From the NCBI RefSeq assembly GCF_020687545.1, contig NZ_JAJEQX010000010.1:45422-109421 (forward strand): 64,000 bases of DNA. The letters run 5' to 3'. A program made the position numbers and the translations under genes. This document shows positions 1 through 7,976 of the stretch, piece by piece (positions within the stretch are counted from its first letter, which is position 1; every line of letters begins with the position of its first letter). The notes below the pieces were generated by a model that was not told where the DNA came from, ran no database searches, and was given only the letters and a program-made list of their open reading frames with translations. The stretch comes from Ruminococcus turbiniformis. Its GTDB lineage: Bacteria; Bacillota; Clostridia; Lachnospirales; Lachnospiraceae.

Positions 1-73
1 AAAACTGCCAGAACCAAAAATACTCTCCTTCGCCTGCTCATTTATCTGCCCGTACAGTTTCTGCACTTTTCTG

Positions 74-862
74 TCATCTCCCTGTACGGTTCACCTCCAT
101 TTTATCCAGAATTCCGTGCGCGGTCACTCCCGGATGTGTCACCCGTATCCGGCAGATCTGCTCCACAAACTCCGCATCCAGCTTCAGGTCCTCCGCAATC
201 TTTCCGACCTGCTGCCTTTTGTCCATCCTCTTCATAATCTTTATGATACTGTCCAGAAGAGCTTCCTCTTCCCCCGGAACAGCCATCGTATTTTTTCTGT
301 CTGAAACGCTCTGCTTTTCCGTCTCACTGTGGGAGAAATCAACTCTCGCAACCGCGCAGCTCTTTTCTCCGTTTAATGTTATTTCGTGCCACTTCAGATC
401 CCTGAATACCGGGCTGCTGCATTTTTCTTTCCCGTGTATTTCTTCCGTATCAATTACCGCCATTGTAATGTCCTGATTAAACCGCCTCTTTCCGCAGCTT
501 CCGGGGTTCAGCCACAGCTGCCCGTCACGAACTTCCTCCAGGTATCTGTGCGAATGACCGAACACAACAATCTGGCTTCTGCCCGTATCCACAGGCAGAT
601 CCTTCTTATTGTGGACCATATAAAACCGGATTCCGTCAATGACAAACTCTTCATGGCAGGGCAGTTTTTCCGCCCATTCTTTGTCATTGTTTCCCCTTAC
701 AATGTAAAATGGGGTTCCGGGTTTTGCAGCCGTCTGCATCTCATCTATTATTTTCTGCGAATTAATATCTCCCGCGTGGACAACCGCGTCACACTCTGAA
801 ATAATCTCAAGCACCCCGGGTCTCAAAAGCCCGTGTGTATCCGAAAGCACCGCAATTTTCAT
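74..862 (-). CDS. YfcE-type metallophosphoesterase with C-terminal extension
   Basis: This is a calcineurin-like phosphodiesterase of the YfcE/MJ0936 type, a cytoplasmic metal-dependent enzyme that cleaves phosphodiester bonds. The metal-binding motifs are visible in order: SDTHG (D8, H10), HAGD (D32), RGNND (about 56-60) and FGHSH (H103, H105), followed by LNPGS. The catalytic domain fills the first 160 residues, which is the normal family length. The remaining 100 residues are an extension rich in charged residues that I do not recognise. It could be a small helical DNA- or RNA-binding domain, but that is speculation. The gene stands alone on the minus strand; the physiological substrate cannot be told from sequence. 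Confidence 0.9.
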   Translation of the reverse strand: MKIAVLSDTHGLLRPGVLEIISECDAVVHAGDINSQKIIDEMQTAAKPGTPFYIVRGNNDKEWAEKLPCHEEFVIDGIRFYMVHNKKDLPVDTGRSQIVVFGHSHRYLEEVRDGQLWLNPGSCGKRRFNQDITMAVIDTEEIHGKEKCSSPVFRDLKWHEITLNGEKSCAVARVDFSHSETEKQSVSDRKNTMAVPGEEEALLDSIIKIMKRMDKRQQVGKIAEDLKLDAEFVEQICRIRVTHPGVTAHGILDKMEVNRTGR

Positions 863-1003
863 CGTATGCTCCTTTCTCTGTATGCTCTTTTAAAGTGCCA
901 CGTGCATATTGTATAATTATTTTTCTTCCCCGGCAAGTGCGCATATTATTTTCTGAATATTCTGGATTTATTTATTTTTTATATTTTTTATCTGATTTTA
1001 TTG

Positions 1004-1032
1004 TTGACATTTCCGCTTTTATGAGTTATTAT
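1004..1032 (+). promoter_or_regulatory. Sigma-A-type promoter of a short leader transcript
   Basis: TTGACA at 1004-1009 and TATTAT at 1027-1032 are 17 bp apart, a near-consensus vegetative promoter. Its transcript would begin near 1039 and run into the short reading frames and terminators at 1118-1267, then toward the decayed genes at 1268-1893. Confidence 0.75.
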
Positions 1033-1226
1033 AAACACATCAAAAGAAAAGGAGGACGGACCACCGAAAACTTAATCTTAAAAACGGGTAACTAAAATAA
1101 AAGAAAAGAGGTATAGTCCAATGGGAAGGTAAAACAAAACATTTAAAAAAACACTATTCAGAAGAATAGTTTTACATAGATAAAAACTAAATAAGGAGGC
1201 GGATCCAATGGATGTAATAAGCTGAA
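1033..1226 (+). other. Leader region with good ribosome sites but only tiny reading frames
   Basis: Three Shine-Dalgarno-like sites occur in this stretch. The one near 1050 has no start codon close by. The second precedes ATG 1121, which gives only MGR before a stop at 1130. The third is a strong AAGGAGG before ATG 1208, which gives MDVIS before a stop at 1223. A small hairpin at 1153-1170 (ACTATTC/GAATAGT) followed by TTTT separates the last two. The arrangement resembles a leader with micro-peptides, or gene starts left behind after deletion of the gene bodies. I cannot separate these, but the damage in the adjoining genes favours remnants. Confidence 0.4.
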
Positions 1227-1267
1227 AATCCACTGTACGAAACAAAATCGATACAGTGGATTTTTTT
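1227..1267 (+). terminator. Strong intrinsic terminator
   Basis: An 11-bp perfect stem (1227-1237 pairs with 1252-1262) is followed by an uninterrupted T tract to 1267. It begins right after the MDVIS stop codon and ends at the start codon of the MarR remnant. Confidence 0.9.
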
Positions 1268-1406
1268 ATGTCCGAACATTCCATACTGCAAAAGGAACTC
1301 TTTCTGCGCCTGAAAAGTACCGGACTTACAATCGGACCGCCAAATGTTTATGGAGCTTTTTTTCCGTATTTATGAAAATATGACATCAAAGGAGGACTCT
1401 GTATAA
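1268..1406 (+). pseudogene. MarR-family regulator remnant with internal deletion
   Basis: The frame from ATG 1268 begins MSEHSILQKELFLRLKSTG followed by LTIGPP, which resembles the N-terminus of Clostridial MarR regulators, then runs to a premature stop near 1374. A different frame ending at TAA 1404 reads FMELFFRIYENMTSKED, which resembles the C-terminus of the same type of protein. The winged-helix core of roughly 90 residues between them is missing. The simplest reading is an out-of-frame internal deletion around 1340. The assignment rests on remembered family sequences, so the family name is moderate confidence, while the frame break is directly visible. Confidence 0.55.
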
Positions 1407-1408
1407 TT

Positions 1409-1893
1409 ATGGAAAAATTTCAAGGCGGAGTACATCCTTCAAATTCCGGTTTCCATCCTGTTCGGATATTTTATCGACAGCCTGATCTATCTGGCGACAG
1501 GATGTGCAGTTCTCGCCTTTGACGTATCGCTTTCCCTTATCGCAGGTATCCTTTCCGTCATATTCACGCACAGGCTGGAGGGTGTAAGAGAAGGAACAAT
1601 TGTCTCGGCCCTTCTTGTCGGTTTTATCGCCCGCCTGTTTGGAAGACGCCTCAGATTTGTCGAACCAGTACTTTTTCCGGCACAGCGGAAACTTTCCGAC
1701 GGCACTGTTTTATCAGAAACACCAGATGCCGCGGATAATTACCGCTACTATACCGGCCGTCTCTGGGGACATTCCCGCAACTACGACCTGACTGTCAACA
1801 CAGAAATCGGTGCGGATGCAGTGGCGGCCATTATCACCGAAACGCTTAAGGCATCCGGTACTGAGCCGGCTACTCCTGCTTCAGCCGACTGAT
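1409..1893 (+). pseudogene. YczE-type membrane protein fused to cytidylate-kinase-like domain, multiply deleted
   Basis: After an ATG at 1409 with a good ribosome site, the recognisable protein continues in another frame from about 1419 (FKAEYILQIPVSILFGYFID), so the N-terminal half is gone and the frame is shifted. The middle (GTIVSALLVGFIARLFGR) matches the last membrane segments of YczE/DUF6198 proteins. The end (YRYYTGRLWGHSRNYDLTV) matches the extreme C-terminus of the cytidylate-kinase-like domain that is fused to them in Lachnospiraceae. The kinase core, with its P-loop, is absent. The frame closes at TGA 1891-1893 and overlaps the convergent DUF2812 gene by 24 bp. Together with the MarR remnant this is a wrecked two-gene operon. 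Confidence 0.7.
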
Positions 1894-2376
1894 GACCTTT
1901 TCCATCTCATAAGCCGTCTTTGCGCAGCCGACCGCAAAGGCGGACAGAAGCACCGTTGTGAACACTGCGATCATCTCTCCCTGAATAAGCGCCATAACCT
2001 GCATAAGCATGCAGACTGTTTCAATGATTCCCACTGCAATAAGCATCTGGCGTATCTTTGTATAATGCTCAATCATGGATTCTCTGTCCGTATATAACTC
2101 AAAAGGCCCTTCCGCTGCTTTCCTGCGCAGAATAATCCACCATCCCCACAAAACGACAATCTCTGCTCCCACATCACTCATCAGCTCCCGGTATTCTTCG
2201 CTCGCGAAATACAGTTTGTCGCCAAAATCAATCTGATATATATACTCTCCGGGTTCACACGGAGAAAATGTGTAGAATCCAAGTTTAAATCCGGTAAGAG
2301 CCCATCCTTTTCTTACCATTGAATTAAGCCACTCTGTTTCCTTGTCCTTATTCAGGTATAATCTGAACTTGATCAT
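1870..2376 (-). CDS. DUF2812-type membrane protein, PadR partner
   Basis: The 168-residue protein starts with a charged soluble domain of about 75 residues, containing W-LN and GWALTGF motifs typical of DUF2812. A tryptophan-rich hydrophobic patch (about 84-96) and two membrane helices (about 120-160) follow. Its function is unknown. It overlaps the end of the upstream padR-like gene by 29 bp, so the two are translationally linked and share the operator upstream of padR. Proteins of this family usually sit beside PadR regulators, sometimes responding to cell-envelope stress, but the role here is inference. Confidence 0.75.
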   Translation of the reverse strand: MIKFRLYLNKDKETEWLNSMVRKGWALTGFKLGFYTFSPCEPGEYIYQIDFGDKLYFASEEYRELMSDVGAEIVVLWGWWIILRRKAAEGPFELYTDRESMIEHYTKIRQMLIAVGIIETVCMLMQVMALIQGEMIAVFTTVLLSAFAVGCAKTAYEMEKVISRLKQE

Positions 2377-2695
2377 CTTCGTTTTCCTCCATCAGATTCG
2401 CATTGTTCAACAGTTCCTCAAGCCGTTTCCGCTCTTCTTCAAACACATGCCTTCCCATCCTGGTAATAATATACTGCTTCTTCTTCCGTGACTCTTTCTC
2501 AAGACTGTAAATCTGTATCCACGCTCTCTTCTGCATCGTCTGCAGCGCCCCGTAAAGCGTGCCCGGCCCGAGCACCATCCGGCCATTCGTAAGCTCCTCT
2601 ACCTCCTGGATAATCCCGTATCCGTGGTTCGGCTTTCTCACCGCCAGAAGGATATAAAAAAAGGCTTCTGTCAGCGGAGTTTCCTTCTCAGGCAT
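2348..2695 (-). CDS. PadR-family transcriptional repressor
   Basis: This 115-residue protein is a small PadR-type winged-helix regulator. The N-terminal half contains AFFYILLAV, the HGYGI turn, and LGPGTLYGALQTM, the recognition helix region characteristic of PadR. The C-terminal half is a short charged helix used for dimerisation. It is the first gene of a two-gene unit with the DUF2812 protein. The promoter is covered by two perfect ATATATC-N7-GATATAT palindromes (2882-2933), the expected shape of a PadR operator, so autorepression is likely. The ligand is unknown. Confidence 0.9.
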   Translation of the reverse strand: MPEKETPLTEAFFYILLAVRKPNHGYGIIQEVEELTNGRMVLGPGTLYGALQTMQKRAWIQIYSLEKESRKKKQYIITRMGRHVFEEERKRLEELLNNANLMEENEDDQVQIIPE

Positions 2696-2881
2696 CTCTC
2701 TCCCTCCTCTCCTGTCTCGTCTCGTTTTTTCCTCTCATATTTTCAGTTTTTCTCATGTGCTGCGTTCTCATATTTCCCGCTTCTTTATTCTCATTTATAC
2801 CACCCGCATGCTTTCGCGCCTCCCTTCGGGCCGACATCTCTTCCCACAGACAGATCCGGGCGTCAGCAGATCAGCTTTCTG

Positions 2882-2940
2882 ATATATCGTTCGATGATAT
2901 ATTGTAATTATAATATATCGTGACATGATATATTTGTCAA
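2882..2940 (-). promoter_or_regulatory. padR promoter with two embedded palindromic operators
   Basis: On the minus strand TTGACA (2940-2935) and TATATT are 17 bp apart. Two 21-bp palindromes of the form ATATATC-N7-GATATAT lie at 2882-2902 and 2913-2933, with a centre-to-centre distance of 31 bp (three helical turns). One fills the -35/-10 spacer and covers the -10; the other lies just downstream over the start region. Confidence 0.8.
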
Positions 2941-3013
2941 CTTCATTTTTGAAAAGTCTTTGTTAAATCAGAGGCTTTGTTCCAGTTTGGTTAAAACTCT
3001 TCAGACCTCCGAA

Positions 3014-3060
3014 CAAAAAAAGCCGGAACTGTACCGCATGATGCAGTCTCAGTTCCGGTT
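3014..3060 (-). terminator. Intrinsic terminator of the two-component operon
   Basis: An inverted repeat (CCGGAACTG/CAGTTCCGG) is followed on the minus strand by a T7 tract. It lies about 50 bp downstream of the response regulator stop codon. Confidence 0.85.
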
Positions 3061-3111
3061 AATTTTTCTGTCAGCTGCCTGTTCTGTCTCTATTGTAAGA
3101 AGGAAAATGTC

Positions 3112-3807
3112 TTATACCTTAAATCTGTAACCGACGCCCCAGATCGTCTCAATATACTGCGGGTGGGACGTATCGTACTCAATCTTCTCACGGATCTTCT
3201 TAATATGCACAGTCACCGTCGCGATATCTCCGACAGACTCCATATCCCAGATTTCGCGGAAGAGTTCTTCCTTTGTATAGACATGGTTCGGATGCCCGGC
3301 CAGAAATGTCAGCAGATCAAACTCTTTCGTTGTGAACGATCTCTCCTCGCCGTTCACCCACACACGTCTCGCCGTCGTATCGATCTTCAGCCCGCGGATC
3401 TCAATCACCTTATTCTCCTCCACATTGCTTCCGATCAGACGCTCATAACGGGCAAGATGCGCTTTCACCCGGGCAACCAGCTCGCTTGGGCTGAACGGTT
3501 TTGTCATATAGTCGTCCGCGCCGAGACCGAGCCCCCGGATCTTATCTATATCATCCTTCTTTGCCGAAACCATAATGATGGGGGTGTTTTTCTGGTCCCT
3601 GATCTGACGGCAGATCTCAAATCCGTCCACGCCGGGCAGCATCAGGTCGAGGATAATCAGATCAAAATCACCCTCCAGCGCCATCTTAAGCCCGAGTGTT
3701 CCGTCGTTTGCGACCTCCACCTCAAAATTGCTCAGTTCCAGATAATCTTTCTCAAGATCAGCAATACTTTCCTCATCTTCGATGATCAAAATACGCTTAC
3801 TCATCAA
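3112..3807 (-). CDS. OmpR-family response regulator
   Basis: This is a DNA-binding response regulator of 230-231 residues. The receiver domain (about 4-118) has the acidic pair E-D-E near residue 10, the phosphoacceptor D54 in ILDLMLPG, a serine at the conserved switch position and K103 in the KPF motif. A Trans_reg_C winged helix occupies about 133-230 with the family signature TVTVHIKKIREKI and the terminal GVGYRF. Translation may begin at either of two adjacent ATG codons. It overlaps the start of the kinase gene upstream by 11 bp, so the two are co-translated. The regulated genes are not evident from the window. Confidence 0.95.
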   Translation of the reverse strand: MMSKRILIIEDEESIADLEKDYLELSNFEVEVANDGTLGLKMALEGDFDLIILDLMLPGVDGFEICRQIRDQKNTPIIMVSAKKDDIDKIRGLGLGADDYMTKPFSPSELVARVKAHLARYERLIGSNVEENKVIEIRGLKIDTTARRVWVNGEERSFTTKEFDLLTFLAGHPNHVYTKEELFREIWDMESVGDIATVTVHIKKIREKIEYDTSHPQYIETIWGVGYRFKV

Positions 3808-4852
3808 TAGGTACCTCCTGATATTTTCTTATTACGAAATACATTGTCGTACCAGCGCCCTCATCACTGGTGGCCCAGATATTGCCCCCGTGTTCTTCGA
3901 CGATCTTCTTCACAATCGAAAGACCGATGCCGCTTCCGCCCTTTGAAGAGTTTCTGGAAGCGTCCGTGCGGTAGAACCTGTCGAATATAAACGGCAGATC
4001 CTTCGCGGCGATACCTTTTCCGTTGTCGCCCAGCTCAACCTGGACGAAATCTCCCACGTCCTTTACCTCCATCGTGATCTTCCCGTTTGGCTTATCCATA
4101 TATTTCAGAGAATTGGACACGATGTTGTTGATGACTCTTCTCAGCTGCTCCGGATCCACAATCACCTTGCAGTCCTCATCCATTCTGTTTCGGTAGGCGA
4201 AGGCCACCCCCTTGGCCTCCAGCTCCATATGCAGATCTTCCGCGCAGTCCTCAAAATAGTCTCTGGCGGATATGGTCGCAAAATTATACGGAATCCTGTT
4301 TGTATCGATTTTGGAATACAGTGTCAGCTCATTGATAAGAAGATCCATCTCATTAGCTTTATTATATATGGTCTTGATGTATCTGTCCATCTTTTCCGGC
4401 GTATCCGCCACACCGTCCATAATTCCTTCCACGTATCCCTTGATAGCCGTGATAGGGGTTTTCAGATCATGGGAAATATTGCTGATCAGTTCCTTATTTT
4501 CTCTGTCAAACTGAACTTTTTCCTCTGCATTCGCCTTAAGCCTCAGACGCATCTCCTCAAAATCCTGGCAGAGCTGTCCGATCTCGTCGTCTGATTCCGG
4601 TCTGATCTCAAAGTCCAGATTGCCTTCCTTGATATTTCTTGCCGCCTTCTGAAGCCTGGCCAGCGGAACCGACACAGAGCGGTAAATCCAGTAGATCAGC
4701 AGTGCAGTCGTGAGAAACACAAGCAGCATATAAATCTGCTGAAGTTCACTGACCCCCCGCGGTGCGAAAGTGTTCATTACCACGCTCATAAAAATCGTCG
4801 GCAGAATCATCACTGCCATAAATACGATAACAAGTTTTGTCCGAAGCTTCAT
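3797..4852 (-). CDS. Membrane sensor histidine kinase
   Basis: This 351-residue sensor kinase has two membrane helices (about 7-28 and 39-58) separated by only about ten residues. A HAMP domain (about 59-110) follows, then a HisKA dimerisation helix with the phosphoacceptor H128 in SNISHDLKTP, and a HATPase domain with N, G1 (DNGKGI) and G2 (GSGIGLSIVKK) boxes. The almost absent extracytoplasmic loop means it probably senses within the membrane or through a partner protein. It pairs with the overlapping response regulator. A 47-bp gap separates it from metK, so metK readthrough is possible. Confidence 0.93.
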   Translation of the reverse strand: MKLRTKLVIVFMAVMILPTIFMSVVMNTFAPRGVSELQQIYMLLVFLTTALLIYWIYRSVSVPLARLQKAARNIKEGNLDFEIRPESDDEIGQLCQDFEEMRLRLKANAEEKVQFDRENKELISNISHDLKTPITAIKGYVEGIMDGVADTPEKMDRYIKTIYNKANEMDLLINELTLYSKIDTNRIPYNFATISARDYFEDCAEDLHMELEAKGVAFAYRNRMDEDCKVIVDPEQLRRVINNIVSNSLKYMDKPNGKITMEVKDVGDFVQVELGDNGKGIAAKDLPFIFDRFYRTDASRNSSKGGSGIGLSIVKKIVEEHGGNIWATSDEGAGTTMYFVIRKYQEVPIDE

Positions 4853-4899
4853 CGGCGGCTCCTTTCCTGCAAATATTTTCTTACTTAATAAATATTTTC

Positions 4900-6087
4900 T
4901 TACAGATATTTCTTCAGTTCTTCCGCTTTGTCAAGCTTTTCCCACGGGAGATCAAGGTCTGTACGGCCGAAATGTCCATACGCTGCTGTCTGCTTGTAAA
5001 TCGGTCTGCGCAGATCGAGCATCCGGATGATACCCGCCGGACGGAGATCGAAATTCTCTCTTATAATCTGAATCAGCTTCTCATCAGATACCTTTCCTGT
5101 TCCGAACGTATCGACAGACACAGACGTAGGCTGCGCCACACCGATCGCATAGGAGAGCTGGATCTCACACCGTTTCGCAAGTCCTGCCGCCACAATATTT
5201 TTCGCTGCGTAGCGCGCTGCATACGCTGCAGAACGGTCCACCTTTGTGCAGTCCTTTCCGGAGAATGCTCCGCCGCCGTGGCGCGCCATACCGCCGTAAG
5301 TGTCTACGATGATCTTTCGGCCTGTCAGTCCGCTGTCTCCGTGCGGTCCGCCGATGACAAAACGTCCCGTCGGATTGATGAAGAACTTCGTCTCATCATC
5401 CACCATCTCTGCGGGAATAATTTCATCAAACACATATTTCCTGATATCCGCGTGAATCTGCTCCTGTGTCACATCCGGATCGTGCTGGGTGGAGAGGACT
5501 ACCGCATCCAGCCGCTTCGGTATACGGTTCTCGTCGTATTCCACTGTCACCTGCGTCTTTCCGTCCGGGCGGAGATACGGCAGTGTGCCGTTCTTTCTCA
5601 CTTCTGTCAGACGGCGCGCCAGTCTGTGCGCCATGGCGATCGGATACGGCATATACTCTTCCGTCTCGTCAGATGCATAACCGAACATCATTCCCTGGTC
5701 GCCTGCTCCAATGGCTTCGATGTCATCCTCTGACATTTTATTTTCCTTCGCCTCCAGCGCTTTGTCCACGCCCATGGCAATGTCTGTTGACTGCTCGTCG
5801 ATCGTCGTGATAACGCCGCATGTGTCAGCGTCAAATCCGAATTTTCCTCTCGTGTATCCGATCTCGCGCACCGTGTCGCGCACGATCTTCGGGATGTCCA
5901 CATACGCCTGCGTTGTGATCTCTCCCATAACCATAACCATTCCCGTCGTACAGCATGTCTCGCACGCTACACGGCTCATGGGATCCTGCTCCATCAGCGC
6001 ATCCAGAATCGCGTCGGAAATCTGGTCGCACATTTTGTCCGGATGCCCCTCTGTAACTGACTCTGACGTAAACAATAATTTTTCCAT
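4900..6087 (-). CDS. metK: S-adenosylmethionine synthetase
   Basis: MetK makes S-adenosylmethionine from methionine and ATP in the cytoplasm. The 395-residue protein begins [18 protein letters not shown], and carries the GAGDQG motif, the [18 protein letters not shown] region and the [10 protein letters not shown]-loop-like motif, all family hallmarks. The upstream in-frame extension to 6189 is rejected because ATG 6087 has a clear AAAGGAG site and matches the universal N-terminus. Expression is controlled by the SAM-I riboswitch and terminator just upstream, so rising SAM shuts off synthesis. The protein is full length and shows no unusual residues. Confidence 0.98.
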   Translation of the reverse strand: MEKLLFTSESVTEGHPDKMCDQISDAILDALMEQDPMSRVACETCCTTGMVMVMGEITTQAYVDIPKIVRDTVREIGYTRGKFGFDADTCGVITTIDEQSTDIAMGVDKALEAKENKMSEDDIEAIGAGDQGMMFGYASDETEEYMPYPIAMAHRLARRLTEVRKNGTLPYLRPDGKTQVTVEYDENRIPKRLDAVVLSTQHDPDVTQEQIHADIRKYVFDEIIPAEMVDDETKFFINPTGRFVIGGPHGDSGLTGRKIIVDTYGGMARHGGGAFSGKDCTKVDRSAAYAARYAAKNIVAAGLAKRCEIQLSYAIGVAQPTSVSVDTFGTGKVSDEKLIQIIRENFDLRPAGIIRMLDLRRPIYKQTAAYGHFGRTDLDLPWEKLDKAEELKKYL

Positions 6088-6204
6088 AACAAGTTCTCCT
6101 TTCCTGTGCTCCGGCGCAAGCCTCTCGTCAGGCCGGCCGGTCCAGCTTTCTCTCTCGGATCGCAGCGTCGGCGCACAGTGCACGGTCAACGCTCTCTTTC
6201 AACG

Positions 6205-6230
6205 AAAAACAGCCCGCACAAGCGGACTGT
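6205..6230 (-). terminator. Riboswitch-controlled terminator ahead of metK
   Basis: On the minus strand a 9-bp stem (ACAGTCCGC/GCGGGCTGT, one G-T pair) is followed by TTTTTCG. It lies directly downstream of the SAM-I aptamer and is the expected expression platform. Confidence 0.85.
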
Positions 6231-6248
6231 CAATCTATCGCAACAATC

Positions 6249-6347
6249 CTCTTATTGTTCGATCACTCGCTCAGGTTGGCACCTTCCTTGTCAAGGGGTT
6301 GCCGCAGCTTCTCAGATCCTTTGTATCTCCACTGCTCTGAATAAGAG
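6249..6347 (-). promoter_or_regulatory. SAM-I (S-box) riboswitch
   Basis: Read on the minus strand, the element opens and closes with the P1 strands CTCTTAT and ATAAGAG. It contains the conserved blocks CAGAG-AGTGGAG, CTGAGAAGC, GGCAACC and AAGGTGCCAA in the canonical order. These match the S-box consensus closely. It is followed by an intrinsic terminator and metK, so SAM binding should cause premature termination. Confidence 0.95.
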
Positions 6348-6530
6348 AAAGTCTGTGTATTTGATTTTGTGTTTATTTCAATAAAGAACTTTACCCCGTG
6401 TACATGGAAATGTCAATACTGTTTAGAGTTTTTTCATGAATTTCCGCTATCGGCAGTCACAGCGCCCCAATTTTGCTCTATTGCAGCATAAAAAAACAGG
6501 AATTGTGCAGACTGTATTTTATAAATTCCT

Positions 6531-6622
6531 CGGAATAAAAATCACAAATCTCACGGAATAGATTTCGCAAATCTCTCGGAATAGATTTTAAAAATTTCAC
6601 GGAATGGTTCAAAATACATATA
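6531..6622 (+). repeat. Four tandem 23-bp direct repeats
   Basis: CGGAAT recurs at 6531, 6554, 6577 and 6600, an exact 23-bp period. The consensus unit begins CGGAATAGATTT and ends in an A/T-rich AAATCTC segment; the fourth copy is degenerate after the first six bases. The array ends 14 bp before the start codon of the ATPase pseudogene. The rest of the gap 6348-6530 shows nothing I can name. Confidence 0.8.
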
Positions 6623-6635
6623 GGATGTTTTGACT

Positions 6636-6862
6636 ATGGACAGAACAAAGTATAAACCGCACATTATCGATAAAGCGATCGAGGACTATTTAAATCTGTT
6701 CGGTGCGCTTTGCATCAAGGGCCCCAAATAGTGCGGTAAAACATGGACTTCATCGGCGAATGGTGCACCTTTGAGATAAAACTTGGAGCAAATCAGATCG
6801 ATGCCGCATATCAGCGTCCGGACGGTGTGTATGTAGTTCCGATTACAGCCCTGCGCGAATAA
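6636..6862 (+). pseudogene. DUF4143-type ATP-binding protein remnant
   Basis: From ATG 6636 the frame reads MDRTKYKPHIIDKAIEDYL and then GALCIKGPK, an amber TAG, and CGKTWTS. The stop codon therefore falls inside the P-loop where family members usually have Trp. The end of the gene survives in another frame (FEIKLGANQIDAA joined to YQRPDGVYVVPITAL, stop at 6862). Intact proteins of this AAA-type ATPase plus DUF4143 family are about 400 residues, so some 330 residues have been lost in at least two internal deletions. Family function is unclear; they are often orphan or toxin-like accessory genes. Confidence 0.8.
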
Positions 6863-6907
6863 ATTCAGTATATAGTTCAGCACAGCAAGTGAGGAGCATT
6901 CTCCTTA

Positions 6908-6952
6908 TTGACATTTTCCTCATTTCCAACTATTATATAATATATAATAGTT
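6908..6952 (+). promoter_or_regulatory. Promoter and palindromic operator of the second padR unit
   Basis: TTGACA (6908-6913) and TATTAT (6931-6936) are 17 bp apart. A perfect inverted repeat with 11-bp arms (AACTATTATAT/ATATAATAGTT, 6928-6952) covers the -10 box, consistent with autorepression by the PadR protein encoded 38 bp downstream. Confidence 0.8.
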
Positions 6953-6990
6953 TATATTACAAAATAGTCTTCTTCCAAAGGAGAACTCCC

Positions 6991-7320
6991 ATGTTTGACA
7001 AAAAACAGCTTCTCAAAGGCGTGCTGGAAGGCTGCATTCTGAAGATCATCATCGACCGCCCCTCCTACGGCTACGAACTGTACACCCGGCTTCTGGAATA
7101 CGGGTTCGAGGATCTTCAGATGGGAACCGTGTACCCCATCCTCATGCGCCTGGAGAAAAAAGAACTGGTATCCGCCAGCTACGAAGAATCCGCCCAGGGC
7201 CCTGTGAAAAAAGTTTACTCTGTCACAGCCTCCGGCCTTTTGTACTACGAATCTTTTCTCTCAGAATGGAATAAAATGACCCTGCTGACCGACCGGATAT
7301 TAAAGGGGGAATCAAAATGA
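6991..7320 (+). CDS. PadR-family transcriptional regulator
   Basis: This 109-residue PadR-type regulator starts at ATG 6991, which has an AAAGGAG site; the in-frame extension back to 6889 runs through the promoter and is rejected. The motifs GVLEGCILKII, SYGYELYTRL and MGTVYPILMRLEKK define the winged-helix, with recognition helix near residues 40-55. It overlaps the following membrane protein gene by 4 bp (ATGA), a typical coupled PadR-partner pair. The perfect palindrome over its own -10 box points to autoregulation. Confidence 0.92.
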   Translation: MFDKKQLLKGVLEGCILKIIIDRPSYGYELYTRLLEYGFEDLQMGTVYPILMRLEKKELVSASYEESAQGPVKKVYSVTASGLLYYESFLSEWNKMTLLTDRILKGESK

Positions 7321-7943
7321 CGGAAAACGAACTCGATCTTATCAACCGCAGAAATATTGACTGTTTCAACGCACTTAACAGCGAAAACCGCAGCTTTATC
7401 CTGCATATTATGAACACATTAAGCCGGAGCAGCTTAAAAGACTCTGATCTGCGCTCTCTGCAGAACGATCTTGTGAGCATGGCAGCCGAAGCGGAAGCTT
7501 CCGGCACCTCGCTCCAGTCCATGCTCGGCATGACAGCCGAAGCCTTCTGCGAGAACATGCTCGATACGTTTGAGGCAAAACGCAGCGGAAAGGCACTTGT
7601 CTTCCTTCAGTCGCTCTGCGCGATGTATTTCATCGGATTTATATTCCTGATCTTTTTCTCCGACAGAAATATCGCGCTTATTGTCTACTACGCAGTCCTC
7701 TTTCTCGGATTGTCCTATCTGAACACCTATATGAGGACAAAACTGACGCTTCGCAAAAAAGATCCGCAGGTCTGGCATTTCTTCCTCTGGTTTCTTGCAT
7801 TTCTCATTCCCGGGCTTGCGCTGTCTCTCTTCAACGGATTCGGAGGCCACGCGCCGGCGGTTCCCCTCGGCGCCGCTGTCTGCGGACTGGCAATTACCGG
7901 GGTTGGCGCGGCAGCTGCGACGATACTGCTTAAGAAGAAGTAA
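7317..7943 (+). CDS. DUF1048-like membrane protein, PadR partner
   Basis: This 208-residue protein has a soluble helical N-terminal domain (about 1-90) resembling the DUF1048/DUF1700 type that accompanies PadR regulators. Four hydrophobic helices follow (about 94-112, 118-136, 152-170 and 180-204), ending in a lysine cluster. It begins within the stop codon of padR, so its translation depends on padR. Function is unknown. Related pairs elsewhere act in envelope-stress or antimicrobial responses, but nothing here proves that. Confidence 0.75.
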   Translation: MTENELDLINRRNIDCFNALNSENRSFILHIMNTLSRSSLKDSDLRSLQNDLVSMAAEAEASGTSLQSMLGMTAEAFCENMLDTFEAKRSGKALVFLQSLCAMYFIGFIFLIFFSDRNIALIVYYAVLFLGLSYLNTYMRTKLTLRKKDPQVWHFFLWFLAFLIPGLALSLFNGFGGHAPAVPLGAAVCGLAITGVGAAAATILLKKK

Positions 7944-7976
7944 TTTGTAATTTACCGGAGCACCCCAAAAACATAC

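Noticed and set aside
835..1095. 86-codon plus-strand frame over the leader promoter
   Set aside because: It begins inside the yfcE-like gene on the other strand and crosses the promoter; no ribosome site.
4837..5733. 298-codon plus-strand frame opposite metK
   Set aside because: It is the antisense shadow of a highly conserved gene, with a composition rich in Arg, Cys and His and no ribosome site.
6531..6622. CRISPR array made of 23-bp units
   Set aside because: The units are contiguous tandem repeats without unique spacers, and no cas genes occur in the window.
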